From: Bacteroidota bacterium
GTDB lineage: Bacteria; Bacteroidota; Bacteroidia; UKL13-3
Reading direction: 5' to 3'
Assembly: GCA_040388375.1 (NCBI GenBank)
Contig: JAZKBU010000007.1
Location: 374,823 to 438,822 of the forward strand
DNA: 64,000 bases
Shown: positions 46,931 through 57,196 of the stretch, piece by piece
How positions within the stretch are numbered: position 1 is the stretch's first letter
Layout of the letters: each line of letters opens with the position of its first letter
Translations under genes and position numbers: made by a program
Notes under the pieces: generated by a model
What the model saw: the letters and a program-made list of their open reading frames with translations, nothing else
Told to the model about the DNA's origin: nothing
Databases searched by the model: none

Positions 46931-48471
46931 TGAACCAAAACGCACAAAAAAAACGTGGTGTATTTGTTCAGTTAATTGCATCTTATACCAATACAGCTTT
47001 TGCTGTTATTAGCGGTTTGTTTTTTGTACCGCTTTACTTCAGGTATATTGACATAAACACATATGGTAGCTGGCTGGCTTCGGGTAATGTTTTAAATATG
47101 CTCAGCATTATAGAAGGTGGGGTTGCTATTGTTTTTTCGCAAAAGGTGGCTGCTTTTTATGGAGCAGGCAAAGGCAAAGAATTTGCTGTTAGCACTGCTT
47201 CCGGCATAAGTATCAGTTTTTCTATTGCGTTCTTAATTATGATAGCTGCTTTATCATTATCACCCTGGGTTCCTTATTGGGTTAAAGCTGATGCAGCAAA
47301 TATATCAGGTATAAGATGGGCTTTTTTATTTGCAGGCTCAGGTAGTGCATTAGCTATTATTAATTCAGCCATCGTTGTAATACCAAGAGCCTGGCACAAA
47401 AACGAATTCACTTCTATTACTGCTTTGGTGGCATCATTAATGGGTTTGTTAGCTATTTTTTGCTCACTTACTTTTTTCAATGCAGGCATTGTATCGCTGG
47501 GTATTGGTTCATTTACCAGAAGCTTAATAAACCTGGTGGGTAACAGCTTTTATACCATAGGTAAATGGAAGCATCATTGTTCGTTTAAACCAGCATTTCA
47601 GTTTAACGATTTAAAACAATTAATGGTAACAACACTCCCCGTATTTGGCAGTAACTTTTTAGGCGCATTGCTCAATAATTCAAAAGAGTTGTTATTAGCA
47701 ATTTTAGTAAACCCGGCTAGTGTAAGTATTTTATCTATTACGGCCAGGTTATTTGGTTTAATTGTAATGGTTATCAACCCACTTTCCTCTTCTTTATTTT
47801 CGGCACTTTCAAGCCTTTCATTGAATAAAGAAAAGTTGTTTTACTGGATTCCAAAATTGTTCAGAACCTACAATTTTGCTTCGGGTATTATGTTTGGTAT
47901 GGCCATATCAGTTAATGCATGGTTTATTAGTTTTTGGGTAGGTGCTGATAAATTCGGAGGTATTGAACTATCAATATTGCTGGGTATTTCGGCTTGGTTA
48001 ACTACCAAATGTAATATGAATATTATGCTCTTAAACGTGCAATCTATATTTAAGCCTACTTCGTTTATTTCGGTTGTCGATATTTCAATCAGGATATTTT
48101 TTATAGGCCTCTTGGTTTTATCGGGCATCCAATTTAAAATAATTTACCTCCCATTAATTGAGTGCTTTTCTATCCTATTCTCAGTGCTTTACCTAGAGTA
48201 TAATTTATCGAAAAGCTTAAACGACAATAGCTCATTTAAAAACAATGCATTCCATTTCTTTTACTCATTAATACAGTATGTAATTATTGCAGTATTGGTG
48301 TATTGGGTAGCCAATTATGGTTTAATAAAAGTAAGTTATTTAAACAGCTTATATCAACTGGTACTAGCCTCGTGTGTTAGTTTAATAGGGTTTGGTTTAT
48401 TCATAGCCCTTTACCCTAAAAACAGGGCAATGGTTCAGGAAACATGGGCATTAATAAGAAAGAGAAGTTAG
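46930..48471 (+). CDS. Polysaccharide flippase of the Wzx/MATE-like superfamily
   Basis: The 513-residue protein has 12-14 predicted membrane helices (for example TAFAVISGLFFVPLYFRYI and SIAFLIMIAALSLSPWVPY) and is basic at the ends. It has the general pattern of PST/MOP-superfamily transporters, which move undecaprenyl-linked repeat units across the inner membrane. Its presence together with a Wzy-like polymerase and a Wzc-type protein supports a Wzx/Wzy-dependent pathway. Overlap of one base with the preceding glycosyltransferase gene indicates a tight operon. Confidence 0.85.
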   Translation: MNQNAQKKRGVFVQLIASYTNTAFAVISGLFFVPLYFRYIDINTYGSWLASGNVLNMLSIIEGGVAIVFSQKVAAFYGAGKGKEFAVSTASGISISFSIAFLIMIAALSLSPWVPYWVKADAANISGIRWAFLFAGSGSALAIINSAIVVIPRAWHKNEFTSITALVASLMGLLAIFCSLTFFNAGIVSLGIGSFTRSLINLVGNSFYTIGKWKHHCSFKPAFQFNDLKQLMVTTLPVFGSNFLGALLNNSKELLLAILVNPASVSILSITARLFGLIVMVINPLSSSLFSALSSLSLNKEKLFYWIPKLFRTYNFASGIMFGMAISVNAWFISFWVGADKFGGIELSILLGISAWLTTKCNMNIMLLNVQSIFKPTSFISVVDISIRIFFIGLLVLSGIQFKIIYLPLIECFSILFSVLYLEYNLSKSLNDNSSFKNNAFHFFYSLIQYVIIAVLVYWVANYGLIKVSYLNSLYQLVLASCVSLIGFGLFIALYPKNRAMVQETWALIRKRS

Positions 48472-48475
48472 TTAA

Positions 48476-49399
48476 ATGAATTCGGGGAAAAAGTTTGGGG
48501 TAATGATATTGTTTTTTGATTGCGAGCAATTCATTTTAAAAACAATTGAAAACTGCGCTCCTTTCGTTGACAAAATATATATTAGTTATAGTCCACAACC
48601 TTGGTCAGCTTATAATGCTGATGCGCCTAGTTTGTATGCCAATCGGTCAAACCCCGAAATACTAAAACAATCGGTTTATTTTGATAAGCTGGAACTGGTA
48701 CAAGGAGTTTGGGAAACGGAGGAAGCACAAAGAAATGCCTGCCGCACAAAAGCCATTGCCGATGGTATGGATTATTTAATAGTGCAGGATGCTGATGAGT
48801 TTTATTTGCCTGAAACCTACCAACAAAATATTGACGAAATATTAGCTAACCCACAATACAATATGTATCAATGCCCGTGGATGATTTTTTGGAAGGATAC
48901 AAAACATGTTATCCTACACCGGGAACATTTAGGCGAAAGAAATACTATATATGCGGCTTGCCCATTGTTTGCCATTAACCTGCATGTTGACAATCCATTT
49001 ACAAGCCGCAGGCTGACAAAGGATATTGATAATAAATTGATTTTACAAGGCATGTGCTTTCACTTATCGTATGTTTTTTCGGATGAAGAAATGGTAAGGA
49101 AAATAAATACCTGGGGACACTCGCACCAGGTAAATAAAAACTGGTTACGTTGGAAATGGCTTGCCTGGAATCCGCAAACCAAGTATTTGAATCCATTTAA
49201 CAGTACGCAATGGATTAAAGCGGTTCCGTACACAGGAAAATTACCTAAAGAATTAATTGATTTTCCTACACCACCTCAAACTATCATTCCATTAAGTTTA
49301 TTGGAGCAAATTAAATGTAACTGGCAAGACACTATTAGCTTGGGTTCTTTTCAGTTAAGGCAATTGTCTAAACAAGTAAAAAGGCTCTTAAAAAATTAA
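48476..49399 (+). CDS. Glycosyltransferase-like protein of GT-A type (family-2-related)
   Basis: The 307-residue protein begins GVMILFFDCEQFILKTIEN, then EEAQRNACRTKAIADG and the DxD segment DYLIVQDADEFYLPETY. This combination occurs in glycosyltransferase family 2-like proteins that act on surface glycans. Later are MYQCPWMIFWKDT and a helical C-terminus. The short spacing (4 bp to each side) puts it firmly in the operon. The exact family is uncertain because N-terminal family 2 motifs are weak. Confidence 0.72.
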   Translation: MNSGKKFGVMILFFDCEQFILKTIENCAPFVDKIYISYSPQPWSAYNADAPSLYANRSNPEILKQSVYFDKLELVQGVWETEEAQRNACRTKAIADGMDYLIVQDADEFYLPETYQQNIDEILANPQYNMYQCPWMIFWKDTKHVILHREHLGERNTIYAACPLFAINLHVDNPFTSRRLTKDIDNKLILQGMCFHLSYVFSDEEMVRKINTWGHSHQVNKNWLRWKWLAWNPQTKYLNPFNSTQWIKAVPYTGKLPKELIDFPTPPQTIIPLSLLEQIKCNWQDTISLGSFQLRQLSKQVKRLLKN

Positions 49400-49403
49400 T
49401 AAT

Positions 49404-50501
49404 ATGCTCATAATATTACCAACATTTAAGCGAATAGAAACTGTTTATTGGGTTATCATTTCAATTATTAATAATGATTTACCTGCACTAGACGAAAAGC
49501 CTCGCCTGTTAATTGTAAACAATTACCCGCCCAATAAAGAAGCCATTGAAAACATGGTGGATTCTCTTCAAAAAAAATACCCTGAAAAGGCGGCACTATG
49601 GGAGTGGATTCAATTGCACCGTAAAGAAACATTAACACCGGTAGCCAACTGGTATTCGGCTTTGGAAGAATTTGCCAAGGAAGACGAAGTAGCTTTTTTT
49701 GTGGGCGATGATGACCCATTACCTAAGTGGAGTATAAAAGTACGTTACGAGCAACTGGTATTAAACAAAGCAGATTTTATTTCGGGTAGGTTATGTTCGG
49801 GTATTTTCTTCTATCAGAATGGAAGCAAACTGCATTTTGAAGGCGAAACACCCCAATTAAGCAGCAATACTAAAACAGAAATAATAGATTACAGCAACGT
49901 ATGGAGCTGGCCTACGGTGCATTTAAGCAACCATTGTTTTGTATACAACGATACTTTTAAAAAATCGCTGGCAATGGTATATGACTGGTTTGAAAGCCAG
50001 CCTGAAATAGGCGAATTTAACCGCACTTTATTCATTACTTTTTATGTTCCGCTGGCCTTATTGGTAAATAATGCCAAGATGATTGGTATTGAAGAAATTG
50101 TAGTGTACAGGGGCCAGAGTGTAGAAGAAATTATTGACAGTAAATTTGGTATCAGGTCATGGAATTTAGGTTTCATTTCTATGTTGTGTTACGATGTAAT
50201 GCAAACCTTTTTACCCAACGAAAAAGGCTTAACAGGCGTAAAAAACCATTTTATTGAAACCTATAAAAAATGGTATTTAACTACCTTTTTCGACCCAAGA
50301 ATCAGCCCTGCTGAAAACAAATACATTCAATCTAAGTACAAGTCGATTATCAATGAATTAACGGTAAGCGACAGACTGTATGCGGTTAAATTAATACTAA
50401 AAGACTGGTTAAAAATTAAAGGGCTTCCTTTAAAAGTAAAAGCTTTTTTGGGTGCGCAGTCAGCCGATAAAGTGTTTAAAAAGCTATTGCAAATTGATTA
50501 A
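49404..50501 (+). CDS. Putative GT-A glycosyltransferase
   Basis: The 365-residue protein starts MLIILPTFKRIETVYWVI, a family 2-like opening, and carries a PRLLIVNNYPPNKEA strand and FFVGDDDPLPKWS (acidic DDD in the metal-binding position). The remainder has helices and WPTVHLSNHCFVYNDT. It is cytoplasmic and part of the operon. It is more divergent than the neighbouring family 2 protein, so only the fold is assigned. Confidence 0.72.
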   Translation: MLIILPTFKRIETVYWVIISIINNDLPALDEKPRLLIVNNYPPNKEAIENMVDSLQKKYPEKAALWEWIQLHRKETLTPVANWYSALEEFAKEDEVAFFVGDDDPLPKWSIKVRYEQLVLNKADFISGRLCSGIFFYQNGSKLHFEGETPQLSSNTKTEIIDYSNVWSWPTVHLSNHCFVYNDTFKKSLAMVYDWFESQPEIGEFNRTLFITFYVPLALLVNNAKMIGIEEIVVYRGQSVEEIIDSKFGIRSWNLGFISMLCYDVMQTFLPNEKGLTGVKNHFIETYKKWYLTTFFDPRISPAENKYIQSKYKSIINELTVSDRLYAVKLILKDWLKIKGLPLKVKAFLGAQSADKVFKKLLQID

Positions 50502-50539
50502 TAAAGCAGCTTATACTACTCTCATTACTTAAAACATCT

Positions 50540-51313
50540 ATGAAAAACTTACTTAAACGCATATATAAATTATTTAACTCGTTGTTATTTGATCCATTGG
50601 CCATATACCGCAAATGGAGGGCATTGCCACATTTTATAAGAAACATTTTTGCTTATAAAAGTAAACAACAAGCTAATTCCAGTTTTAAAATAAGCACCAA
50701 AGACTTTTATTTTACTACGGCTGATAAGTTTCAATCATCGGGTAATTCATATGGTCATTATTTTTTACAGGATTTATGGGCTGCCAATAAAGTGCACCAA
50801 TCGGATGCAAAATTACATATTGATGTGGCCTCAAGAATAGATGGTTTTGTAGCGCATTTACTTCCTTTTTGCAAGGTTGAGTATGTTGACATCAGGCCTA
50901 TGGAATCGAAAATAAACAACCTTACTTATGTGAAAGGTGATATTTGTAATTTACCATACGAAAGCAACACGGTTGATAGTTTAAGCTGTTTACATGTATT
51001 GGAGCATATAGGTTTAGGACGTTATGGTGATGATATAGACCCGGACGGACATCTAAAAGGAGCTAAAGAATTAGCCCGAATTTTAAAGCCGGGTGGCACT
51101 TTGTATTTTGGCACTCCGGTTGGTAAAGAGCGTTTATGTTTTGATGCACACAGGGTTTTTAACCCGGAAACAATTGTTAAAATATTTGGCGATTTAAAAT
51201 TGGTATCGTTTAGTTTAATTGACGATAAAGCGGAACAGGTTTTTGAAAATGTAAACTTAGCTGATGGAGCCCATTTAAATTACGGATGTGGCCTTTATGT
51301 ATTTACCAAATAA
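50540..51313 (+). CDS. DUF268-like SAM-dependent methyltransferase
   Basis: The 257-residue protein has a Rossmann methyltransferase core in which the SAM loop reads HIDVASRIDGFVAHL, then VKGDICNLPYESNTVD, SCLHVLEHIGLGRYGDD, LKGAKELARILKPGGTLYFGTP. The LEHIGLGRYGD motif points to the DUF268 group, which is found with polysaccharide genes. The N-terminus has a cluster of aromatic and basic residues that may touch the membrane. It may methylate a sugar or the chain end. It is followed with no gap by the GT11-like gene. Confidence 0.8.
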   Translation: MKNLLKRIYKLFNSLLFDPLAIYRKWRALPHFIRNIFAYKSKQQANSSFKISTKDFYFTTADKFQSSGNSYGHYFLQDLWAANKVHQSDAKLHIDVASRIDGFVAHLLPFCKVEYVDIRPMESKINNLTYVKGDICNLPYESNTVDSLSCLHVLEHIGLGRYGDDIDPDGHLKGAKELARILKPGGTLYFGTPVGKERLCFDAHRVFNPETIVKIFGDLKLVSFSLIDDKAEQVFENVNLADGAHLNYGCGLYVFTK

Positions 51314-52207
51314 ATGATTAGCGTTCGTATTTTAGGCGGTTTAGGAAATCAAATGTTTGCTTATGCAAGTGCTAAAGCTATTGCTAAGTTTAATAAAACC
51401 GGTTTGCAGTTGGATACACACTCCGGCTTTAGAAACGATGCTTACAAAAGAAATTATGCGCTTGACCATTTTAATATAAAAGCCACTATAGCCAATAATA
51501 TCAGTAACTATAAAAAGCTGTTTGGTCATTACCGCCAGTTTGTAGAACGTAAAATCAATTTATATTTACCCAATACATTTAAGTGGTATTGGCACGAAAC
51601 ACATTATACCTTTCATAAAGAATTATTAACCAAACCCAATAAACATTTGTATTTGGATGGTTACTTTCAGGCTCCTGCCTATTTTGACAGTATAAAAAAT
51701 GAATTACAGGAAGAGTTTACTATTAAAAATCCACCTACCGATGAACTCAACCAAAGTATATTCAATAGAATTAAAGCAAGCCAGAATGTGGTTTGTGTGC
51801 ATGCACGCAGGCTGAGAGCTTTGGCGGCTGATGGTTCTGTAGTAAGCACTAACGATAATAAAATACTAGGATTAGGTTATTACCAACAAGCCATTGCTTA
51901 TATGCGTAGCCACTTAAACAACCCAACTTTTGTGTTATTTGGTGACGACCCTATTTGGTTACAAGAAAACTTATCGTTAAACGAAAATGAATGTATAACG
52001 GTAGGCCATAATAAAGGCGATGAAAATAATTACAAAGACTTTTGGTTGATGCAACATTGCCAACATTTTATACTTTCTAACAGTACTTTTGCCTGGTGGG
52101 CAGCTTACTTATCGGAAGCTAACAACAAAATAACCGTGGCCCCTCCTATTCGCTTTTGGGAAAACGATTCTATTTTAAACGACAGAACTTATCAAATTAT
52201 AGACTAA
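51314..52207 (+). CDS. Alpha-1,2-fucosyltransferase-like protein (GT11) with an altered motif
   Basis: The 297-residue protein fits GT11: RILGGLGNQMFAYASAKAIA at the start, YLDGYFQAPAYF, VLFGDDPIWLQENL and HFILSNSTFAWWAAYL. The donor-binding motif that is usually HxRRGD reads VCVHARRLRALAADG here, so the GD part is missing. It may use a different GDP-sugar or a different acceptor. No GDP-fucose synthesis genes are seen in this window. It starts one base after the methyltransferase stop. Confidence 0.82.
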   Translation: MISVRILGGLGNQMFAYASAKAIAKFNKTGLQLDTHSGFRNDAYKRNYALDHFNIKATIANNISNYKKLFGHYRQFVERKINLYLPNTFKWYWHETHYTFHKELLTKPNKHLYLDGYFQAPAYFDSIKNELQEEFTIKNPPTDELNQSIFNRIKASQNVVCVHARRLRALAADGSVVSTNDNKILGLGYYQQAIAYMRSHLNNPTFVLFGDDPIWLQENLSLNENECITVGHNKGDENNYKDFWLMQHCQHFILSNSTFAWWAAYLSEANNKITVAPPIRFWENDSILNDRTYQIID

Positions 52208-52229
52208 TTGATTTACTGCTAAAAACAAT

Positions 52230-53591
52230 ATGTTTTTTTCCCTAACCATTATACTCATAACACTGTTCATATTTATAAAGGCTATAAAATTGCCTTCGTT
52301 TATACCTACGCTATTAAGTATTTTGCCCTTACAACAAAGTATTTTTATTTGTTATGCTTATTTTTTTAAGGAGGGACTATTTGCGGAATACTTTATTCAT
52401 AATGATATTCTGAACGATGCAGGCATTTATTATATACTCATCAATTACTGCTTATATGCAGCCTTTATTTATGGTATTTCATTTCTAGTATTAAAGAAAA
52501 TAAGGTTTAATAACAACTCACTTCAGTGGTTGCAACTATCGAGTTTTAGCTTTTCGTTAGAGAAATTAATCATTGTGTACTTAGGCTTATCTATGTTGTT
52601 TTTAACCTCTACAGCATTAGATGGTTTTATTCCAAAAGTAACCCGTATAGCTTATTCGTACATGAGTTTTGTACCCATATTAGTTGGCTATTTTATTAAA
52701 AAGCTGGAACGAAAAATAGTGCTGTTATTTTTTATAGTAGTAGGCCTTTTTGTGGGTGTTAATTTATTAGCTGGTGGTAGAGGCTATTTAGTAACCATTG
52801 TTATTTCATTTACGTTGGGTCTTTTGGCTAATAAAGAAAATTACAACCTACGTAGAAAATACTTTATCACCATTGGTATTATTGCGGTGCTAGCCTTTCC
52901 ATTACTTAGTTTTATTGAGCAATTCAGAACTGAAAATGAACGTGTAAGTTTTGAAGAGGTAGATGGACAAAGGCTTAATTCTTTGGTTTCGGAATACAAA
53001 ACCAATACCAATAGCAAAGAGACCAACAATGATGGAATAGCCCGTTTAATTACCTGGCCTACCTTATCCGTTATACTACTTACTGATGTTACGGTACCAA
53101 CAGTGGGTTTCAGCAATATTGGTAACGATTTACAGTTTATTTATACCAATACTTTTATTACCGGAAAAGGTGTGGAAGAGTCGCGTGAACAATACATAGA
53201 AAATTTATGGGGATCCTCCCCTTCCAACTTATATGATTACAACGTAAACTTATCAAATAGCGTAGAGTTTTCGTTAATGGCTGATGGTATTTGGCGGTAT
53301 GGACAATTGGGTTTCTTTTACAATTTGATTATTATTATTTTAATAGCTTTACTCATTGAAAACTATATTGTAAACTCCATTAGCACAAACAATATCAGTT
53401 CATTTAAACTATTTATTTTAGGTAATACCTACCTAATTATGTACAATTCAGTAGGAGCAGAACCGCTTATAAGTATTGCGAGAAGTTTAATTTACAATAT
53501 GTTCTTCTCCTTTCTGTTTTCTAAAATTATCGATTTCTATTTACATAAACATGTACTAAGAAAAGCCTTAAATACTATAGAAAATCTGTAA
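52230..53591 (+). CDS. Putative O-antigen/capsule polymerase (Wzy-like)
   Basis: The 453-residue membrane protein has about 10-12 helices (FFSLTIILITLFIFIKAI, ILINYCLYAAFIYGISFLV) and a large hydrophilic loop at about 228-365 (LSFIEQFRTENERVSFEEVDG, REQYIENLWGSSPSNLYDYN). A NLLAGGRGYLVTI segment precedes the loop. This is the usual Wzy layout, which is poorly conserved in sequence, so the call rests on topology and context. It would link repeat units on the periplasmic side. Confidence 0.75.
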   Translation: MFFSLTIILITLFIFIKAIKLPSFIPTLLSILPLQQSIFICYAYFFKEGLFAEYFIHNDILNDAGIYYILINYCLYAAFIYGISFLVLKKIRFNNNSLQWLQLSSFSFSLEKLIIVYLGLSMLFLTSTALDGFIPKVTRIAYSYMSFVPILVGYFIKKLERKIVLLFFIVVGLFVGVNLLAGGRGYLVTIVISFTLGLLANKENYNLRRKYFITIGIIAVLAFPLLSFIEQFRTENERVSFEEVDGQRLNSLVSEYKTNTNSKETNNDGIARLITWPTLSVILLTDVTVPTVGFSNIGNDLQFIYTNTFITGKGVEESREQYIENLWGSSPSNLYDYNVNLSNSVEFSLMADGIWRYGQLGFFYNLIIIILIALLIENYIVNSISTNNISSFKLFILGNTYLIMYNSVGAEPLISIARSLIYNMFFSFLFSKIIDFYLHKHVLRKALNTIENL

Positions 53592-53620
53592 CGTAAAATT
53601 CATTCAAAACTATTTTTAAC

Positions 53621-55450
53621 ATGTGTGGCATAGCAGGAATAATAGGAAACAATCATAGTCATGAATTAATTTATACTATAGTTGAAAAAATAAAACACAG
53701 AGGCCCTGATGGTAATGGCGTAGCATTTAGAATTAATGATAAGTCCGTTACGCTGGCTCATGTAAGGTTAAGTATTATTGATTTAAGCACTAACGGGGCA
53801 CAACCCATGTTAAGCGAAAACAATGGGAACGTAATAACATTTAATGGCGAAATTTATAATTACCGCCAGTTAAAAGAAGAACTTAAATACCATTATACTT
53901 TTAAAACCAGCAGCGATACAGAAGTAATATTAGCCGCTTATGCCCATTGGGGTGTGGAGGCTATTAGCAAACTGCAAGGTATGTTTGCCCTTGCCATATA
54001 CGATAAAAGCAAAAACAAAATATTAATAGCCAGAGACCGGGTCGGTATTAAACCTTTTTATTACAGGCAATACAAAGGCAATTTTTTATTCTGCTCCGAA
54101 ATAAAAGGTTTGCTTGGTTTACCCGATACGCAACATACTTTAAACTTAGCCAAAACAGGTAAGTTTATTGGATACCGACAACTGGATGTTGACTACGAAA
54201 CTTTTTACAATGAAGTAAAACAATTGCCTTCGGCACATTACGCCTGGGTAAATGAATCAGGTGAAATGGAAACACCCACAGCTTATTGGGATTTTCCAAA
54301 ACAAGGCTATAAACATTTTGATGCCCAAACTGATAAAGATGCTTTGGTTGATTTGTTTAGAGAAACACTCAACCTGCATATGATTTCAGATGTAGAAGTA
54401 GGTGCTTTTGTATCGGGCGGTATAGACTCATCATCGGTAGCCAGTTTTGCTTTACAAAGCAATGAACAAGAAGTGTTACACACTTTTTCAGCCATACAGG
54501 TAGAGCAAAACAGCGAGAATACTTTAATAAAATACATTGTTGATCAACCCAAAATTAAACACCATTCCTTTTTACTGGATGGCACCGGTTTTTTTGATGA
54601 GTTGGCTAATGTTATTTATCACCACGATGAACCCTTATTAGATGGTTCCATGTATTCACACTATAAACTTTGCCAAATGGCATCGCAACACAAAATAAAA
54701 GTATTGCTGTCAGGTGCAGGTGGCGATGAATTGTTTGGTGGTTATCTTTCGCATGTAAGTGCTTATTTGGGTACTTTATTAAGTGAAGGTAAAATAGGTG
54801 CACTTAACAATGCCATTGGTATTATTGCCAATAACAGCGAATACAGCGTAAAACAATTATGGTTAAAAGCCATACAGGAAGCTACGCCTGTTGCATGGAA
54901 ACAGTCGTTTAAAAACAAACAGTTTAATAAAAACACCGCTATACTTAACGTAGATGCGAGTGATTTAAACAGTACTTTTTATTACCATAAAGCAGATACA
55001 GCTTGGGAAAGTAATTTCTTAAACAACTATAAAAGTTGGACAGTGCCACCTTACCTGCATTACGAAGATAGAAACTCGATGGCTTTTGGTGTAGAAATAA
55101 GAGTACCTTTTTACGACCATCGCTTAATTGAGTTTGTTCGACAATTTGATACCGCTTCTCTCATGAATGGAGCAAGCAAAAGTTTAATCAGGCAATCGTT
55201 TAAAGGAATAGTACCTGAACCTATTTTACAACAAAAAGGAAAATATGGCTTCCCTTCGCCTATTGATAATTTATTAAAAAACGATAAACGTAGCAAAGAA
55301 TTATTTTACGATTTGGTTCCAACAAATCCTTTTATGAAAAAAGAGTTAGCTATTCAGTTAGGTGATGATTTTTATAGTGGTAAAGCAGATTTAGGTTTAT
55401 TCTGGCGTGCTTTATCATTTAGTGTGTGGTACAACAAAAACTTTGCATGA
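53621..55450 (+). CDS. Asparagine synthase-type amidotransferase 1
   Basis: The 609-residue protein has an N-terminal glutaminase (class II) with Cys2 (MCGIAGIIG), KHRGPDGNGVAFR and FNGEIYNYRQLKEEL, and a C-terminal ATP-pyrophosphatase domain with FVSGGIDSSSV (SGGIDS at 265-270) and LLSGAGGDELFGGY. All catalytic motifs are intact. In a polysaccharide locus such enzymes convert the carboxylate of a uronic acid or of an amino acid substituent to an amide, as WbpS-like enzymes do. An outside role in free asparagine synthesis cannot be excluded. Its TGA overlaps the next ATG by 4 nt. Confidence 0.9.
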   Translation: MCGIAGIIGNNHSHELIYTIVEKIKHRGPDGNGVAFRINDKSVTLAHVRLSIIDLSTNGAQPMLSENNGNVITFNGEIYNYRQLKEELKYHYTFKTSSDTEVILAAYAHWGVEAISKLQGMFALAIYDKSKNKILIARDRVGIKPFYYRQYKGNFLFCSEIKGLLGLPDTQHTLNLAKTGKFIGYRQLDVDYETFYNEVKQLPSAHYAWVNESGEMETPTAYWDFPKQGYKHFDAQTDKDALVDLFRETLNLHMISDVEVGAFVSGGIDSSSVASFALQSNEQEVLHTFSAIQVEQNSENTLIKYIVDQPKIKHHSFLLDGTGFFDELANVIYHHDEPLLDGSMYSHYKLCQMASQHKIKVLLSGAGGDELFGGYLSHVSAYLGTLLSEGKIGALNNAIGIIANNSEYSVKQLWLKAIQEATPVAWKQSFKNKQFNKNTAILNVDASDLNSTFYYHKADTAWESNFLNNYKSWTVPPYLHYEDRNSMAFGVEIRVPFYDHRLIEFVRQFDTASLMNGASKSLIRQSFKGIVPEPILQQKGKYGFPSPIDNLLKNDKRSKELFYDLVPTNPFMKKELAIQLGDDFYSGKADLGLFWRALSFSVWYNKNFA

Positions 55451-56469
55451 AATTAAACTTGCTTTATGTAGGCGATTTATGGACAGGCAGCACTGCTTTA
55501 CAAAGGCTTGATGCACTAAAAACACTGAACTATAATATTGTTGAAATAGACTCGACACAGGTTTTAAATAAAATACAACAATTACTTTTTCGAATAAGCT
55601 TTAAACTAAAATGGCCTATTGATTTTATTGGACTCAATAAAAAAATAATTGATACTATTAATCAACAAGCCTTTGATGTACTCTGGGTAGATAAAGGTTT
55701 ATTCATTAAACCAGATACACTAAAACTAGCCAAACAAAAAGGCATAAAATTAGTAAACTACAGTCCGGACGATATGATTAATAAAAACAATCAGTCCAAT
55801 TACTATTTAGCAGCTATGCCTGTTTACGATGTACATGTAAGTACTAAATCGTATAACATGGAAGAGTTAAAACAACTGGGTGCTAAAAAAGTTATTTTTA
55901 GCGACAAAGGTTTTGACCCGACATTACACCACCCTGTACAACCAACAGAAAGTGAATTGCGTGAACTAGGTAGCTTGGTTGGCTTTATTGGTAGTTACGA
56001 AGATGACCGTGCAGAAAGTATAAAGTACTTATGTAAAAACGGTATTGAAGTAAGAGTATACGGGTCAACTTGGGCGCATTTAAAAAATAAAATCCCTAAT
56101 TTAATAGTCGATAGCAATAGTTACTTTCATAGAAGTTATGTTACCGTATTAAACTGCATTGAAATCAATTTATGTTTTTTAAAAAAACAAAACCGCGATT
56201 TACAAACCCAGCGCAGTGTTGAAATAACAGCTTGCGGCCGCTTTATGATTGGAGAAAGAACAGCAGAGCATTTGCGTTTATTTAAAGAAAACGAAGAAGC
56301 CGTTTATTTTGATAATGACAACAAAGAAGAACTGTTAGAAAAAGTGCGTTATTATTTAGATAAAAAAGAATTACGCGATAAGATAGGGCAAGCTGCAAGA
56401 GCGCGCTGCATTGAATCGAAATACGACATTAACAGCAGACTAGAACAAGTTATACATTCCATTAACTAA
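55447..56469 (+). CDS. CgeB-like glycosyltransferase (GT-B)
   Basis: The 340-residue protein starts MKLNLLYVGDLWTGSTALQRL and has the GT-B late segment RDLQTQRSVEITACGRFMIG, then EAVYFDNDNKEELLEKVRYYL. These match the CgeB/DUF3880-like transferases with a Glyco_trans_1 C-terminal half. The ATG at 55447 overlaps the asparagine synthase stop (ATGA), so translation is coupled. The GTG seven codons upstream is less likely. The acceptor is unknown. Confidence 0.82.
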   Translation: MKLNLLYVGDLWTGSTALQRLDALKTLNYNIVEIDSTQVLNKIQQLLFRISFKLKWPIDFIGLNKKIIDTINQQAFDVLWVDKGLFIKPDTLKLAKQKGIKLVNYSPDDMINKNNQSNYYLAAMPVYDVHVSTKSYNMEELKQLGAKKVIFSDKGFDPTLHHPVQPTESELRELGSLVGFIGSYEDDRAESIKYLCKNGIEVRVYGSTWAHLKNKIPNLIVDSNSYFHRSYVTVLNCIEINLCFLKKQNRDLQTQRSVEITACGRFMIGERTAEHLRLFKENEEAVYFDNDNKEELLEKVRYYLDKKELRDKIGQAARARCIESKYDINSRLEQVIHSIN

Positions 56470-56476
56470 TTAAACC

Positions 56477-57196
56477 ATGAATTATAAAAAAGCGGTATAC
56501 GACTCATACCTCAGTTTTCATAATAAGCACTTATACGGAGCACCTTCTTTGGAAAGGTTTAATGCCCACAAAGCTGTTAATGATTTTTACTTAAACCCAT
56601 TTTTACCAAACAACAAACAGGCAGCTATTTTAGATATTGGCTGTGGCGATGGTAATTTGGTTTATTGGTTGCAACAAAAAGGCTACCAACAAGCACAAGG
56701 TGTTGATGTATCAGCCGAGCAAATAGAATCAGGTTTAGGTTTAGGTATAACCAATTTATTTATTGGCGACTTAACCGGCTTTTTGCAAGACAAAGAGAAC
56801 AAATATGATTTGATTATAGCCCGCGATGTATTTGAACATTTTACCAGACAAGATTTTTTTGAGGCTTTGATTGTAATAAAAAAAGCATTGAGTAAAAATG
56901 GAAAGCTGGTTATTCAGGTGCCCAATGGTGAAGGACTTCATTATACCAGTATATTTTTTGGCGATATAACCCACGAAATGGCTTATACCATGGGTTCATT
57001 GCGCCAGTTAACAATGGCTGCCGGATTTAGTCAGGTAAAAGTATTTCCAGTTAATCCTTACCCAAAAGGTATAAAAGGATTTATAAGAAGCACATTATGG
57101 AAATATAAAGTACTCGTTACCCGTTTTTGGCAAACAGTTGAACGTGGAGGTTCAAGTGGCATATTTACTGCTAATTTAATTGCGCAAATAGAGTGA
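56477..57196 (+). CDS. Class I SAM-dependent methyltransferase
   Basis: The 239-residue protein has ILDIGCGDGNLVYWL (motif I), QGVDVSAEQIESG, DLIIARDVFEHFTRQDFFEAL and NGKLVIQVPNGEG. It is a Methyltransf_11/23-type enzyme, probably O-methylating a sugar of the repeat. The final codons overlap the next start by 4 nt. The substrate is unknown. Confidence 0.9.
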   Translation: MNYKKAVYDSYLSFHNKHLYGAPSLERFNAHKAVNDFYLNPFLPNNKQAAILDIGCGDGNLVYWLQQKGYQQAQGVDVSAEQIESGLGLGITNLFIGDLTGFLQDKENKYDLIIARDVFEHFTRQDFFEALIVIKKALSKNGKLVIQVPNGEGLHYTSIFFGDITHEMAYTMGSLRQLTMAAGFSQVKVFPVNPYPKGIKGFIRSTLWKYKVLVTRFWQTVERGGSSGIFTANLIAQIE

